DNA of 64,000 nt from Agapetus fuscipes (taxonomy: Eukaryota > Arthropoda > Insecta > Trichoptera > Glossosomatidae): contig OX637344.1 in NCBI GenBank assembly GCA_951799405.1, positions 12,772,001 to 12,836,000 on the forward strand, read 5' to 3'. Position 1 is the stretch's first letter. Every line of letters begins with the position of its first letter. The notes under the pieces are model-generated. The model was given only the letters and a program-made list of their open reading frames with translations, was not told the origin of the DNA and ran no database searches. Position numbers and translations under genes: made by a program. Shown in pieces: positions 43,801-58,800 of the stretch.

Positions 43801-46800
43801 ACCACCATTTTGCTAGGGGTGACCAGTGCCTCCACCGATGTGTCTTCTCTTTGTTCTACCTTGCACACTTCTTTTATCTCCTCGACATTCATCATTCTCT
43901 TCGTGCATGCTCTTCTCTTAAAAAAATCTAGCAGGCATTTGTAAATCATTTTCTGGAAGATCTTTTAAAAACCACATTTGCCTGAGTTGGATTAGTGAGT
44001 AATTTTGTAGTCCAATAGACAAGTATCCAATAGTAAGGTCTTGAAGGCTTGATATCCAAAAACTTTAGCCTGCGAATGAACCCTTTCTCTAGTGATAACT
44101 GCTTAACTCTAAGGGGCTGTAAGATTTGTGCAAGTCTGCAATAGTGTTTGGTGAGTGTGCTTTTGCAGTGGCGGCTCCAAGGGAATCGCTTTCCTGATAC
44201 ATACTCTTCTCTTATTTTCATTCTGCAGGTTCCATTCTTTCGCAATCTCACCTATGTGGTTTATCCATTCCTTCCCCTATTGGTAAAAATCTCTCAAAGC
44301 CAAGGTCGCCTACATTGTTCTGCAATTGCGCGTTTGCTGTAGCAGGTCCCTCTTTGTAGAGCTTACAGTGCACTAGGAGCCAGTAGGAAAAAAATACATG
44401 TACTGTGATGCTAAATTGATTTTTACTTAAATACTTGGTCCACTGAAATGGAGACGGGACCACTGAGAGTTGCCTAAAATAGTCAAGCAAATAAAACGCA
44501 GGTAATGGGTAATCCTGCATAAGCGCTGTTAGATAACGAGTGTGTGTGTTATTTGCTTGTTAATCTCTCTTGCAGGAGTAGTGCAATATAACTTAACCTT
44601 GTGTTCTCATATCGATACCTTGAAGGTAAAACTGAATAAGTGACATATTAATCTAACATCGATTTCTCGGATAAAACACAACCAAGCTACACATATAGTG
44701 CAACATCTTGCTGCACTATCCCAAAGGGTTTCGCATGTGACGAGTGAAACCTATTTATTTTTACAGGTAAGGGGGCGGCCTTACGCCAACCACTTCAGTT
44801 GAATTGGGGTTTTCCCAGCTCCCGAAGGGGCTGATACTTATTTCTTGTGAAGGCTGAGTAAACCTTGCCGGTATTTTCTTTTGGTTTTTGAAATAAACAT
44901 CGAAATGGGAAATCATTTTGGACACCCTCGGTGGGATTCAAACTCGAGCTCTCGGCATGGAATGCAAGCACTCTACCAACTGAGCTATCAACGGGACTAA
45001 ATAATTGCACCTTTTTTCCTATTTACTACGAGAGAAAACATTACTAAAGTGTAAACATCCTGTAGTTTAGAAGTTTCTCATGAGAAATTCCTTATAATTA
45101 GTTCACTGACTATGAAAACCTACACCCAATAAAATGTTTTATCCACAATTTCTCAAATCAGTGAATCAGCACTTCTTCACTTTTACCTTTACACTGGCGA
45201 TATGGTATCTACATATTTTATTATTATTTATCAGTATCTGAAAATAACAGCAGTTATTGTATAAATGAAGTAAAAAAACCTTGAAATATTTTTGTATTGT
45301 ACTTTGTATGTCAATTCATGTTAAACTGTGTCACATGCATCATATAAAATCGTAGTTGTAAAGATATATTACATCTAAGATTCATATTAAGACACTTTTA
45401 AGTTCTCGCTTGCACATGCCATGCCGCATGTGGACAAAACAGCTCTAAAATAAAAATAAAATAAAGACACATATTGGCATTTCTATTAATATGGTTTTAC
45501 AATTGTGTACGATTTTTTTATGTCACAAGCACCTTTAGGGCAAAAAAGGCCAAAATCTTGTCGGTTACATCAAAACCATACTTCAAAAACACAGTTGTTT
45601 GTTGGGCATAAACAACAACAAAAATATAGAAGAGCTATGGGAGTTAGCACATTAGAAAGAGCGGAAAATTTTAAGTAGAATAGCTTTCATAACTCATTTC
45701 TGACTAAAACGTCGCTTACACCTGACTTACTTCCGTCGATATATATCATTTGAGATTCGTATTAAATGCAGTCCCACAAGCAGACACGTAGATATAAGTT
45801 CGCGTTAACACATGCTGCATGTGGACTTAAAAACCCAATCTCAAATGAACATAAGCCCTGCAACTTTTGCCGACCTTGCCTGAAACAGGGGGGACATTGG
45901 CAAGTGAACCATTTCTTACACTATGGGTGGTCAGCCTCATACTAACCTATTAGACAAGGAGCACAAACAATTCATTGCATTTCACCATATAAAACAAACA
46001 ATTACTAAGTAAAATGATAAATCATCATCATTCTTAATGAATAATGTGTTATTTATCTTCCGGATAGTCTTTGTTTTTTAAGTCACATTTAAAAAAATAA
46101 TGAAATCCGCTCAAAATTAAAAATTGGAATTATTTGTCTACAAAAAAAGTTCATAGGCTTATGTAAGAAGGGTGCTTTGGGGCTGTCCATATATTACGTC
46201 ATTCGCATTAAGGGGGGGGGGGGTCTGGTCTGCGGATGATGGTAAATGATGTACGAGTACCAAAAGTGACGTCGTTCTTGTAAATACCAATTTCTACAAA
46301 ATATACAAAATATTATGTAAGTTATATAACATTGTTAATTATTAAGCTCATCCATTATATATATTATATAATAATAATAAGATTATTATTATTATTATCC
46401 ATTATTACAGCAATGACTATAGGATGATTGTAAGGGGGGGGGGGGGTCGAAAATCGGCCAAAATCGATGACGTAATTTATGGACGGCCCCTTAGCAACTA
46501 ATAACAAAATGTTAGTTTGTGAAACTGATCTGTAGTCTAGTGGTAACGCTTTGGACTCGTAAATGGAAGGTTGTGGGCTTGAATCCCGGCGGAGCACAAT
46601 TTTTTTTCCATTTATATTTTCTAAAATGATTATTAATTAATAATTTCCCAATGACATCTGTTGATCCAGGGTCAAAGTTATGGTCAATGGACCCTGACGA
46701 GTATCGAACCAGCGTTCCAAATACGCTAAAAAGATCAGCCACTTGACCCCCTTGGCCATAGCACCAACGATTGAGTCTTGCTTGAGAATTGGTGCTTTGT

Positions 46801-49800
46801 AGCGATGACAAAACTCGTAAAAAGTTCAGTTGATGGCTCAGTTGGTAGAATGCTTGCATTCCATGCCGAGAGCTAGGGTTTGATCCCCACCAAGAATGTG
46901 AGAAATGATTTCCCGTTTCGCTGTTTATTTCAAATCCAAAATAAATAGCGGCAAGGTTTACGCAGCCTTCACAAGAAATGAAAGCCAGCCCCCTCGGGAG
47001 CAGAAAAACCCCAATTAAACTGCAGGCCCCCTTATTTGTAAAAATGAATAGGTCCTGAATCGCCATATTCCACCCCTTCGGAAATACCGCACGCAAGAAG
47101 TTACACCACATGTGTAGTTTAGTTGCGTTAGTTTGCCTTTTCCTTAGCAACCGGGCTGTATGCTATCACATTTTCTTGTCTCTGGAATTTGTAGCACTCC
47201 ACGGTTATTTGAATAAATCATTGCTCTTTGTATCCCAGAGCCGCTACTGATGTTATCCGTATTTGATATCATTGATGTAATGTGACAGATCAGTCAATCA
47301 CTATTATTAACGCGTTGACTGCCAACTACGAGATAACTCGAAGATTGCTTTATTTTCTAGGACACCAACTTATTTATGGGTTATTTGATTCTGTGTTTAC
47401 TTGCCATTTTTGTGCAGTTACGATTTAACTCAAAATATATCAGTGCCAATATCAATAGATGGCTTCTGAGAAAAGAACAAAACATCAATGCTGGCTTGCA
47501 TGAACAGAAAATTTATGAATGATGATCAAAAAATATAATTGCAAAAATTTGTTAAAACACAAGGAATAATTTTTTTTTTTTTTTTTGTTTGTGGAACTTC
47601 TTGCCATTTTAGGCCAGATTTCTGACAATTGCCTTGGCAGTCAATGTGTCATTTTAATTAGTATCTATTCCAAAATTCTACTAAATGATGGAAATGAGAA
47701 TTAGAATGAGAATAAAATTTGACAACTCAACACCGGCCATAACGTGTATTGAGCTGACACGGTGGCGATGAACAAGAATGAAGCTAATGCTGATAGGCAA
47801 AAAGTTAAGCAGACCTACCATAGTGCAGGAATCTTTCTACAGCGCCATAGTTGAATGTTATTTATTGTGCATGTTCCTTAACTTATAGGTTGGTATGCGG
47901 CTGACCACCCATTCTGGAGAAAGTGGTTCACTTTGGTGTTTGTCCATTTAAGATTTGGTTTTTATAATAATAATAATAATTGTAGGTTCACATGCGTCAT
48001 GTGCAAGCGCAAATTGTACATCTCTGCTTGTGAGAATGCATGTAATGTGAATCCCCAATGTTACATATCTTTACAACTTAGATTAGATTAGAATATTATA
48101 GAGGTATTATAATAGGCGTTTTCTATTTATGTGTACCTTCCTTAATAAATTATCCCTGTATGTCCTATTACTTTTATCATTGTTTTTAGGTTCTTATGGA
48201 CGCTGTACTGCAACGAGGCAGGCACACATGTTGTGCGCTGCGAGCTGTCCCGCGCCCTCGCCCAGGAAGGTGCCGCGCCCCGCCCAGAGGCCCTGGCTGC
48301 TTTGTTTGGCCGCGGGGAGCGCGCTGGGCCGGAGCAGTTCAAGACGTGGCTGCTCGCCAGGCCTCCACCCTCCGTGCTAGCCCGCTGGCTGCTGTATGAG
48401 CCGGGACCTCCTCTCACTTCTGACCTGGAGACCCCCACATTCTATCAAACCTTGGCTGGTGTCACACATCTTGAAGAACGGGTAATATTTGACGCAACGC
48501 AATTATGCTAGTGTTTCTTTTTGCCTGCGTTATCCCTGAAGGGGCCGCATATGGCGATTTGGGATCTTTTTATTTTTACGGGTAAGGGGGCCGGCCTCAC
48601 ATCAACCACTTTCAGTTGAATTGGGGGTTTTCCAGCTCCCGGGGCGGCTGGTTCTCATTTCTTGTGAAGGTTACACCTTGGGATCGAACCCTTGCTTTCT
48701 GCATAGAATGAAAATGAAAAAAAAAACACTCTAGAAGTGTCTTTGTATATTCCATATATTTTCGATTTACGCAATTGAGGTGAGCTTTTACACATTTGAG
48801 GTGAGATTTACGCGATTGTCATGCTATTTACGCAATGGAGGGGATATTTACGCAATGTAGGTGAAATTCATGCAATGTTTTATACTCGTGGTACTGGTTT
48901 GAATCCAGTCCTCAAGTTCCTCTTGTTCTCTCTGATGGCGATACAGCTTAAAATCTAACCAAGTGTCGTCAAGTCATTTCACTCGTTATTTGATTCCGAC
49001 TATACTATTATGTTGCAGGCATCGATATAGAAAAACTAAGAAAGCAAAAGAGAGAATTAGGAATGCGCCAACCCACTCATCATACAAAAATCCAAATTCA
49101 GTCTATTGGTAACCTTTCAGCTGTCAACAATTTTCTAAACATGCCACCAAAAGAAAATATTTATTTTATAAAATGTTGAATAATATTTCACTTAAAAAAC
49201 TATTCTATATGATTACAGTCATAAAATTTATTTTTCATTTGTCCAAATATTTTGCTCCCGAAAGTGACAGTTATTTCTAGAACTAGTGATGTTCAAGTAT
49301 GTACATAGGTACTTGCTTACTTAAGTATGTAATTCTTTGCTCGCGGTAATAAATACTTGTGAAAATCATCCCGTACACAATGAGGTCGGAATTTTTTTGA
49401 ATTCGGAATTTATCAGATATTTTCATACTTTCAACAACACTAGTAACAAATACCGTTGCCATGGTGATTTCATGGTTTCTATGGTGATATATACATAGAT
49501 TGAAGACAGAGTACGTTGCTTACATAGAAAACGACAAAATTATTTCATATGTCGTGACAGCACTATAAACAATATATGGTGTCAAAGACCGTGCATCATG
49601 TTGATTGGAACTAAATCACATTCATAGCCACTCCATTGAATTACTACCTCCATGGTTGCAGGACATATGTGCGCTAGAGAAGGTGTTCTGGTGGCTGCGG
49701 GGGCGCGCCGTGAGCGGTCAGCTGGACGTGGAGGCTCTGTCTCCTCTGCTGTCGCCCCCGGTGCCTCGAGCCGCCCTGCCAGGCCTCCTGCTGGCTCTGG

Positions 49801-52800
49801 ACGAGAACAGGGACGGACACGTTGACTTCAAGGAGCTGTGTTGCGGTCTGAGCGCGGCTTGCCGTGGACCCACGTGTGAAAGGATTAAGTGTAAGCCTTC
49901 AAATTATGACGAAATCAATTGTAGGGCAAGTTTGTACTAGAGAGAAAGCTTATCAACATATTTAGGCCCGGTATTTGCAAAGTTGGCGCCTCAAATCTAT
50001 CTCAATAGAAGGATATCCTTGCTACGTGGCGTGGCGTTTTCTTTCACATCACCGGTTGCCCTCTGGTGGTAGAAAGGGGAACTTCGAGTTGGTGCCGTTA
50101 TTTAAATCTGGCTGCCACAGATTTTATAAAATGTGTTGTTTACTTGCAATTATTTGTTGAATAAAATAAAAAATAAAAATACTCAAGAGTTATGCATGTA
50201 AGAACATAATTTAAATTCTGTGTTTTTATTTTTTATGTCCGTGACACATATTGCGTAGGTACGAGTATCTACACAACTCAAATTCCAATGGTCGCTATAA
50301 GTACCTGCACAAAGAAATGCTCACTGCCGCTGAATTCTATATTATCATAATAATAACAAGTTTCAAAGACATATTACATTTAAGATTCATATAACATGCA
50401 TTCCCACAAGCATGGACCCTGGCGACCGCCATGTGACATCACAGCTTTCATGTCTATGGAATTTGTATTGACTGCATTCTAAATTTGAATAAATCTAACA
50501 ATGAGCGCCTTTGAAATGACTACTTATAAAATGCACTCTGCAAATATTGTACTATTATTATTCTATAATCTAAGGTCCATTATTATTAATTACTTGAGTT
50601 TTAGGTTGGTATGAGGCTGACCCCCATACTGCAAAAAATGGTTCAATTTGCCAATGTCACCCCTGTTTCAGGGAAGATCAGAAAGAGTTGCAGGGCTTAT
50701 GTTCATTTAAGATTGGGGTTTTTATGTTGTTTGCTTACGGGAATGCATATAATATGAAACTTAAATTTAATAATTTCTTCTGTTATTTTTAGTCTGCTTC
50801 AAAGTCTTTGACGTGGACCGAGATGGATTCCTGAACCAATCAGAGCTGAGGCACATGACGAGCGTTCTGTGTTTTGTCGCCAACGAAGCTGCGCAGAACC
50901 AAAGCAGACCAGCGGCCTCCACGCCTGGGAAACAACTCTTTGATTCAGACGAGTGGTACGAGTCCCTGCGTCAACAGATATGCGGAGAGAACAAACAAGA
51001 GAACTTCGACAAGAGACCTTCAAATGATAAAAATAAAAACAGGCAACGAAATGATTTGAGCAATGAGTATGTGGATAATTTTAAAGATGTTAATTTGTCG
51101 CGGGTTATGCGGAACGATGAGAAAAACTCTCTGTTGGAGTTCCTGGAGAAAGAGTCGTCTTTGGAGATGGAGGCTGAGAAGGAGTGGGGTCTGTCGCAGG
51201 AGGACTTCTTGATTTGGAGTGTAGAGAAGGCGGAAGCGCTCGTGGCTCCGTTTCTGCAACTCATCTTTGAGGTCTGCCACATAGTGCTGGGACTGAGGCC
51301 GCAGTGCAAACATCAAGAACAAGCCATAGGTAAGCATACAAAATCATTATCTCCTTACTCAAAATCTGCATACATAGTTTTGATTAACATCTGCCAATGG
51401 GAGGTACTGATCATTGATTTATGATATCTGTGGGCTAGAAATTACAACTAGAATATATATCTGTTTCGACCTACTTACGAAATGGTCATTAGTAAGAAAG
51501 AGAACAAAAAACTTCACAGTTGCATTTCCATGTGTAAAATGTAAAATGTTTCTAGAACATAGACGCATGTGATATAAATCTTGTGATCTATAAAATTGAC
51601 AAATTTTAAAGGGAAAAGGCATTATTTTAAGACATTATGGCATGTGTTGTCATTGGGTGTCAAAATACAAAATGGAGAAAGCAAGAAAACATAGAATTTT
51701 GCAAGTAAAAACATTTTTTGTATGACTTCACCACTGCAACATTTCACAGGACTGAGACAAATATGGGCTATAGTATGTATCAATGCAGTAAGCTAGTTTC
51801 TGCTCGTCTATGTTATTATTCAAAGATTATTGTTGATAATTTCCAGTACTGGGCTGGTTGTCTCGGGAAGTACGCCGAGGCTACTCAGTTGGACAGTTCT
51901 GGTACCTGGTGTCAGCGGAGTGGTGGTCAGCCTGGCGCGCCTACACGGGGGCACCGGGGCCCTGCAGCGCCTGCGGACGCCACACACACAGCTCACAGCT
52001 GGACGAAGCCATCGTCTGCGATGAGGGATTCAATTCCACAGGTATGATCAAACTTTCATCAATATTGAGCTGAATAAGTATTATAACACAGATCCTCCAG
52101 TCGGCAAATTAGAAATTGGCAGCTGGATAAGGAAGGATGTAGTGCCAAACAGAGTTTAGAACTTTTATCTAGGCCAGCCAAACGTCACATTGTCGCATTT
52201 GTATGAGGCTAGTCCTTTGTAAACGCAACTAAGCTACACATATAGCGTATCTTCTTGCTATGTTATTCTCGAAGGGGTCACATAAGGTGAGTGATCCTAT
52301 GTATTTTTACAGGTAAGGGGGCCGGCCTTATGCCAACCACTTCAGTGAAGGGGGGGTTTCCCAGCTCCCAGGGAGGCTGGTGCTCATTATTTGTGAAGGC
52401 TGAGTAAACCTTGCCGGTAAAAATAGTGCGAGGCTATGTAAAGCAAAATAAAATATTATTAAATAAGGTAGAAGTAGGGAAGAATCGGAAATTTTCTATT
52501 CTTCCCTAATTCAGAAATCTAACGGATCACTCGCGCAGACATCTCTTAAAAAAACTTATGAAAGATGTGGCCATAATATGAAATTAGACTGTCTCACTGT
52601 ACACAGACTAGCATTTACTCTTAGGTAATATTACATTTCCAGAATCCATGGGAGACCTGCTGGGCCGTTCAGAAGCTGAGACGGGATCCTTGGGCAGCAA
52701 CTCCAGCAGCAGCGGCATCTCCAGCAGCTGCAGCTCTAGGACTTCCCGGCATCCCGGGCCCATAGACAACTCACAGCTGCTGCTGCCCTACCCCAATAAA

Positions 52801-55800
52801 GTAAAATAAACTTGTCTCAATATAAAACTATACAAAGAAATGAGTAAAGTATGTACGGTGGAAATTAAGCATTCGAGAAGCATGGCAGGAAAAACCCTGA
52901 AAGATAGAGTTAGGAATGAATGGCTACAGAAAGAATTTAAGTTGAAAAAGGATGTGAAATTTAAGGTACAAAATAATGTGATGGGATGGTTTGGGCATGT
53001 GGAAAGAATGAATGATGACAGACTGACAAGCCGTTAAGCGATAAGTACAAAAGTTTAAACTATAAACCAAATGTGAGCCAATTCCTAAGATCTATAATCT
53101 AAGTTGCAAGGATATATTCATTTAAAGCTCTCAGATGTATGCCCACAAACCAACACGTGTAGTTCGCGCTTACAAATGCTGAATGCGTACTTACAAATAA
53201 AATCCAAACCTCAAATGAACATAAGCCTCACAACTTTTGCCGACCTTCCCTGAAACAGGGGTGACATTGGCAAAGTGAACCATTTTTTACAGTATGGGTG
53301 GTCAGCCTCATACCAACCTATAAGTCAAGGAATATGAATAATAAATTAATAATTAAGATAAATTGTGTAAAATAAATTTAATCAAAGTTTTATGAAATTG
53401 ACCCAAAGTAAATCGTAACAATACCAGGGGTGTGCATCCCATACAGGCACATGCGCCTAATAGGTAGGCAATATGTTAAATGTTATAAAAAATCATTTAA
53501 GCTTGATATTTAGATTTAAAATTCAAAATTTAAGTTCGGTTGGAGCTATGTTACTACTAAAGTCAATTTCAAATGAGTTATTTTAAAGGAATGGGAGAAA
53601 ATATTTATTCTAAAATGTATTTGCGTATACCCTATGCACGCACCTGAACAATTCTATATGAAAAGGAGAAATTTGAATTCTTTAAATTGGCTACTATCTC
53701 TAAAGTAACAAAGCCATGAATGTGTAATTACTTGTTTTTGTTTTATAAATCATCCAAAGTAGGAATTAAATTTCTAAATCAGATACCTAAAAATGTAATC
53801 TTTTCATTAATTTATTTATCAAACTGTCTCTTTGTCTACATGTAATGTTTGTGCAATGTGTTCAGGTCCGCACTCTGACGGGCGAGGGCGGCCACCTCCG
53901 CCGTGACCTGACACTCTCCCAGCATCGAGACTTTGAACTTGTTCCTGACTCCTTGTGGAAGGCCCTGGCGCAGTGGTATGGGGGGCCCAACCCCCTGCCG
54001 AGACAGGTGAATAAACAAGATGATGATGATGATGATGATTTGTAGAGCACCGTTTCGTGACTCCTGTCACTGCAAGGGCACTTTCAGACTTGACGCGGCG
54101 GTGAAGAAATGGGTCTTCATTCCCTTCTTAAAGCTCTCAATCCCTTCCTTGGCGCACACTTCTGGGGGCAGCTGATTCCATTGCACTTGGCTATTACTTT
54201 TTATGTTTTCTGAGCCACCCTTGCTTTGTGTACCGCTTGAGACAGTGTAGCATCACGGGAGGGCCTTCTGCCGCTTGCATCTCACTCTATTTCTGATGCG
54301 AGTCCTGTGACACATCCCCGGATGGGATGGATATACAGGGCGTGGGTTTGTGGAGGGGGTCCTGCAATGGCGAAAGCGCGGTCTCCGAACACTGTGCTTC
54401 TTTTTCTATTTCTGCATCGTGCACTGGAGCGTTTTTAAAGTAACTGCATCATTATTATTATTGCAAACTCTTACCTCAAATGACATGTTGCTTGCACTTC
54501 TTGATGGTATATTGTATGAATGTTTTACCATGCAGGTTATCCAACCCCCGAACTCAGATGTTGAGCTGGAGCTGTACCCTCGCAACTTGAAACTTCTGCG
54601 GCACGTCGCTCCAAGCCAGAATGCAGGTTCTTACTTTTTACTTTTAAATTTGATTATTTTTTTTATCATTATTTTTTAGTTAACTTTTTGAGTTAGGGTG
54701 ACCGGGTTAACAGTGAACCAGTGGTACACAGTGAACCACTAGACCTACAACACAAGCCATGCATGTTTTGCTCCTGACAATTGGTAGTAATCACCGCATC
54801 AAGCACAAACAAGATTCAGGCTGGTCTGCCTTTGACAGAGTTCGCAAATGGTTTTGCTACTACGGAGTTTTTAAAAATCATCTGTCAGTCAATTTTACTA
54901 TGGTTTTTTGAAATCTGAAATAAATTAAAATTTCATTTCAGTAGAAAACATTGCGTAAATTCCCCTAATGAGTTACATATTTAACAGATAAATATATAAA
55001 TAATTTTGTTTTTGATTACGGCGAGTAAATTAAAATTCTACGACCGGTTTTGCAAAAAATCCGTTTGCATCTTCAGGTTAGTACTTATTTAGCCACCTAA
55101 TGATAACAAAGTTCCTCTACAATCAATACATATTTGATTCTTAAACTTAACATTGATCAAAATCAGAACTAACAATGCCATCTTGTAAAACACTTCTTTT
55201 GATAGTTCCATATATCAGCAGAATTTATAAAATTGAAGAAGTATTTTTTTTGAAGATAAACAAAACAATATCCGTGGATTTTATCAGTTTCTAGGCCTTG
55301 AAATCGTAACAGCACCCTCCTTTCACTGTCATCTAAATTCATTGCAAGCCAAGTTCACCTGGGCTGGAAGTCTCATCTAATCTAATCTAAGTTGCAAAGA
55401 TATGTTACATTGGAGATTCACATTACATGCATTCCCACAACCAGACACGTACAAGTTCGCCCTTGCACATGCCTCATGTGAACCTACAACATAAAAACCA
55501 AATCTTAAATGGACATAGGTACACCCTGCAACTCTTGCCGTCCTTCCCTGAAACAGGGGTGACATTGGCAAAGTGAACCATTTTTACAGCATGGGTGGTC
55601 AGCCGCATACCAACCTATAAGTCAAGGAACATCACCACGGTAATTCTTACCTACCGAATATTGGTAATATTTGTATGATTTCTAAGGCGCCCCCTAACCA
55701 CCATTGAAATTCATATGAAAAACAAATTATATTGATATTTCGTTAAGCGCTGGTGGTGCCTGTACTGAATGTTGTAATCACATAAGTGCTGTAATTGTTC

Positions 55801-58800
55801 AACTCTCTTCTTTATTTTTTCCTTGCTTTATGATGTTTGCTTGTACAGGTGGCACCCCCTCCTCGTGGTCAGGCATGGTGGGGGGCTATGGGGCGGCCGC
55901 CCTCTCCAGCGTTGGCATGGCCTCCTCCTACCCCAGTGCAGGCCCTCAGACGCCCACCAGGCAGCTGGCTTACACTGCGGCCTTCTCCAGGCTCGCTACC
56001 GTCAAACAGGTCACCACTTTCAACAAATGTACCCTTATAATAATAATATTAGGCTGATTTATTTGGTGAGCATTTTTTTTGTGTGTGTCACATCTCAAGA
56101 GCCCTCTGCGAGCTTGGTCGTCTCTGTAGAAAGCGCCAATTCTCAAGCTAGACCCAATTGCTATAAGGTTAGATGGACCTTAAGTGACTAGTCTTTGGTA
56201 CAGGATTATGAATTTTTCACCCAGCAAAGAGCATCTTTGAAAATATAAATGGTAATTTTTGTTTGTGCTCCGCCAGGATTCGAACCCACAACCTTCCAAT
56301 TACAAGTCAGAAGTGTTAACCAGTGGACTACGGAAAGATTTTGTTATTTTGAAAGGCCAAACCCCAAAGGTCCAATTCAAATGAAAATGGTTTTAAGTCA
56401 TTGTATAGAGAATGAGTTGTCTTGTATAAATAAGGAAGTGAATTGTGTGCAGGTGTGTGACTTCATCTGCGCCCAGCTGTGTCTGCCCCGCGAGGATGTC
56501 CGGCTGTGGCTGGTGTCGGGAACAGCGGCTGCGGGCAGTGGGGCGGGCAGCCCAGGAGAGCTGCTGGAGGACGAGGGCCGCACGCTCAGTGAGCTGGGCG
56601 CCACCGATGGGCAGCGCCTGCTCATAGAGGTCCGCAACAAGGACCTGACGTGGCCAGAAGAACTGGGAGCTCTCAGGTACGCACTTTCTTGTTCTGTTTT
56701 GTATGTAGCAACAGACTGAGATGAACTTTCGGAGTGAATGCACGTCTCTTCGTTTTCGGCTTCTCGCAGTACTGGCAGTATATCATTCTACAAGTGCAAT
56801 ATTGGAAGAGAGAAATGCCAATTGCTCTGTATGCTATGGAGTGATGGACGCTCACACAGGCACTGGAGAGACGAATTGAAGCGTTTGAGATGTGTGTCTA
56901 CCGTAAAATGCTTCTTATCTCTTGGCATATGAACAAGTCCTCCGATGTATGCGTACCATAAAGGTACTTCTGCCAACCATTAAGCAGAGAAAGCTTATGT
57001 ACTTTTGGTCACATTTTGAGAAATGAGAAATACCATCAATGAGAAATACTCATTGATGGTACTCAAAACATAAAGATAAATGAAATAAACCATAAAGTTG
57101 TAACATTTAAAATAATACAGTGTTTGATGTATCACAGTTTATCGGCGGCCAGTGGAGAGTCCCGCACCCTTGTTGGGGCCTCCACCCCCCACCCCCCGGG
57201 GGCCACAGGGCTTCACAACCTCGGCAACACCTGCTTCATGAATGCTGCTCTGCAAGCTGTAAGAATATCCATTTACAACTTCTTTCCTATTTTTGTTTTG
57301 GGCAAAATGTTTTTTGTTAGTTTTGAAAGTATACTTACTTTACTTTTCAAATAGCCGACAAGTGCAATAAATTTCTTGGCCATTGGGCCGCGTCAGAGAC
57401 GAAAATCCTAGCCCTCCATCCACTGCTCCTGACGTGGATTCATGAAGGTCTCTTTCGGGCCAGGAGGGTGTCTATGGCCCTAAAAGTATGGCCATGACCA
57501 AAAACGGTAAAATAACTTGGATATAGTGCTTTCAAGTGACAGTTACACACATGTGTTACATTATAATTTGTCACAAGTAAAGTTCCATGATTGGTGTGTG
57601 TTGTTGCTGTGCAGGTGTGGAACACAGGCCCGCTGACCAAGTACTTCACTCAGGGCATGCACCTGTACGAGCTGAACACAGATAATCCACACGGCACCGG
57701 AGGAGCCCTTGCTCAGAGATATGGAGAACTCTGCAAAGAGGTAGGCGCTCTAAAATATTCTTACATCCATTGTTTTACACCATGTAATTTGTTGTAACAA
57801 AGCCACATATAATCACCACCTTAACCTGTTCGCTTCTGAATACTCTGGCTTTATTAATACCCCCAGTGCGGAATATTTTTTCTTGCGCATTTTTAAAACC
57901 TTTATTGATTTCCTATCTTAATTGATTGACGACACTTCAAACTATGTGAAAAGTCACATGTATTAGTTATTCAAGAGCAAAAATCACAGAGTTGTAGCAC
58001 ATATTCCCACTTGCAGACTTTTGAATTCTTGAACACGGATGTCAGGCTTAAGTTCAAAGTTGGATGATGTCTATGATTGACAGCCGCGCTGTATGCAAGC
58101 TTACACTTGACGCCTATGCGTTGCACCCGCAGTTAAAGGGTTAAAGGTTAAAGTGCTGATTCACTGATTTGAGAAATTGTGGATTCAGCATTTTTTTGGG
58201 TGTAACAATATTATAGCTCAATGCCAACATTACAGTTTGCAAAAAATATATTTGATTGTATTTAGGTATGGAGTAGTGGAGCTCGTTCCGTGGCACCGTT
58301 GCGCGTGAGATGGTGTGTGTGGCGCAACGCCGCTCGCTTCAGTGGTGGCGGGCAGCACGACTCCCAGGAGCTGCTGGCCTGGTTGCTGGACGCCTTACAC
58401 GAGGACCTCAACCGGGCGGCCGTCACCCCCTACGCTGAGCTCAGGGACTCCGGCGGACGACCCGATCAGGTACAGTACTTCTCCTTCTTCTTGTTGTTGT
58501 AGATCATTGATATGTTGCTTTACATGTTTTCCTCTCTTGTGATGATGATGATGAGTTGGTGATTTCCATATAGCGCCGTTTCGTAATTTTAATTTTTCGT
58601 AATTTTATTTTGTAATTTTATCAGCGTGCAAAGGCAGACAACTTATTTCCCTTGAAACTTGAAATCCAAAAGAATATTATTAATAAGCAAATACTTAGTC
58701 CTTCTCCCCTACTAGCAGTACCTGCCCGAAAAACCCCACCCACTTTCTCTTCCCTACCTTGAATTTTGATCATTTTGTTTTTAACCTCAGTTTAGCCTTT

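Noticed and set aside
48142..48438. Minus-strand frame of about 98 residues
   Set aside because: Antisense of USP32 exon 3.
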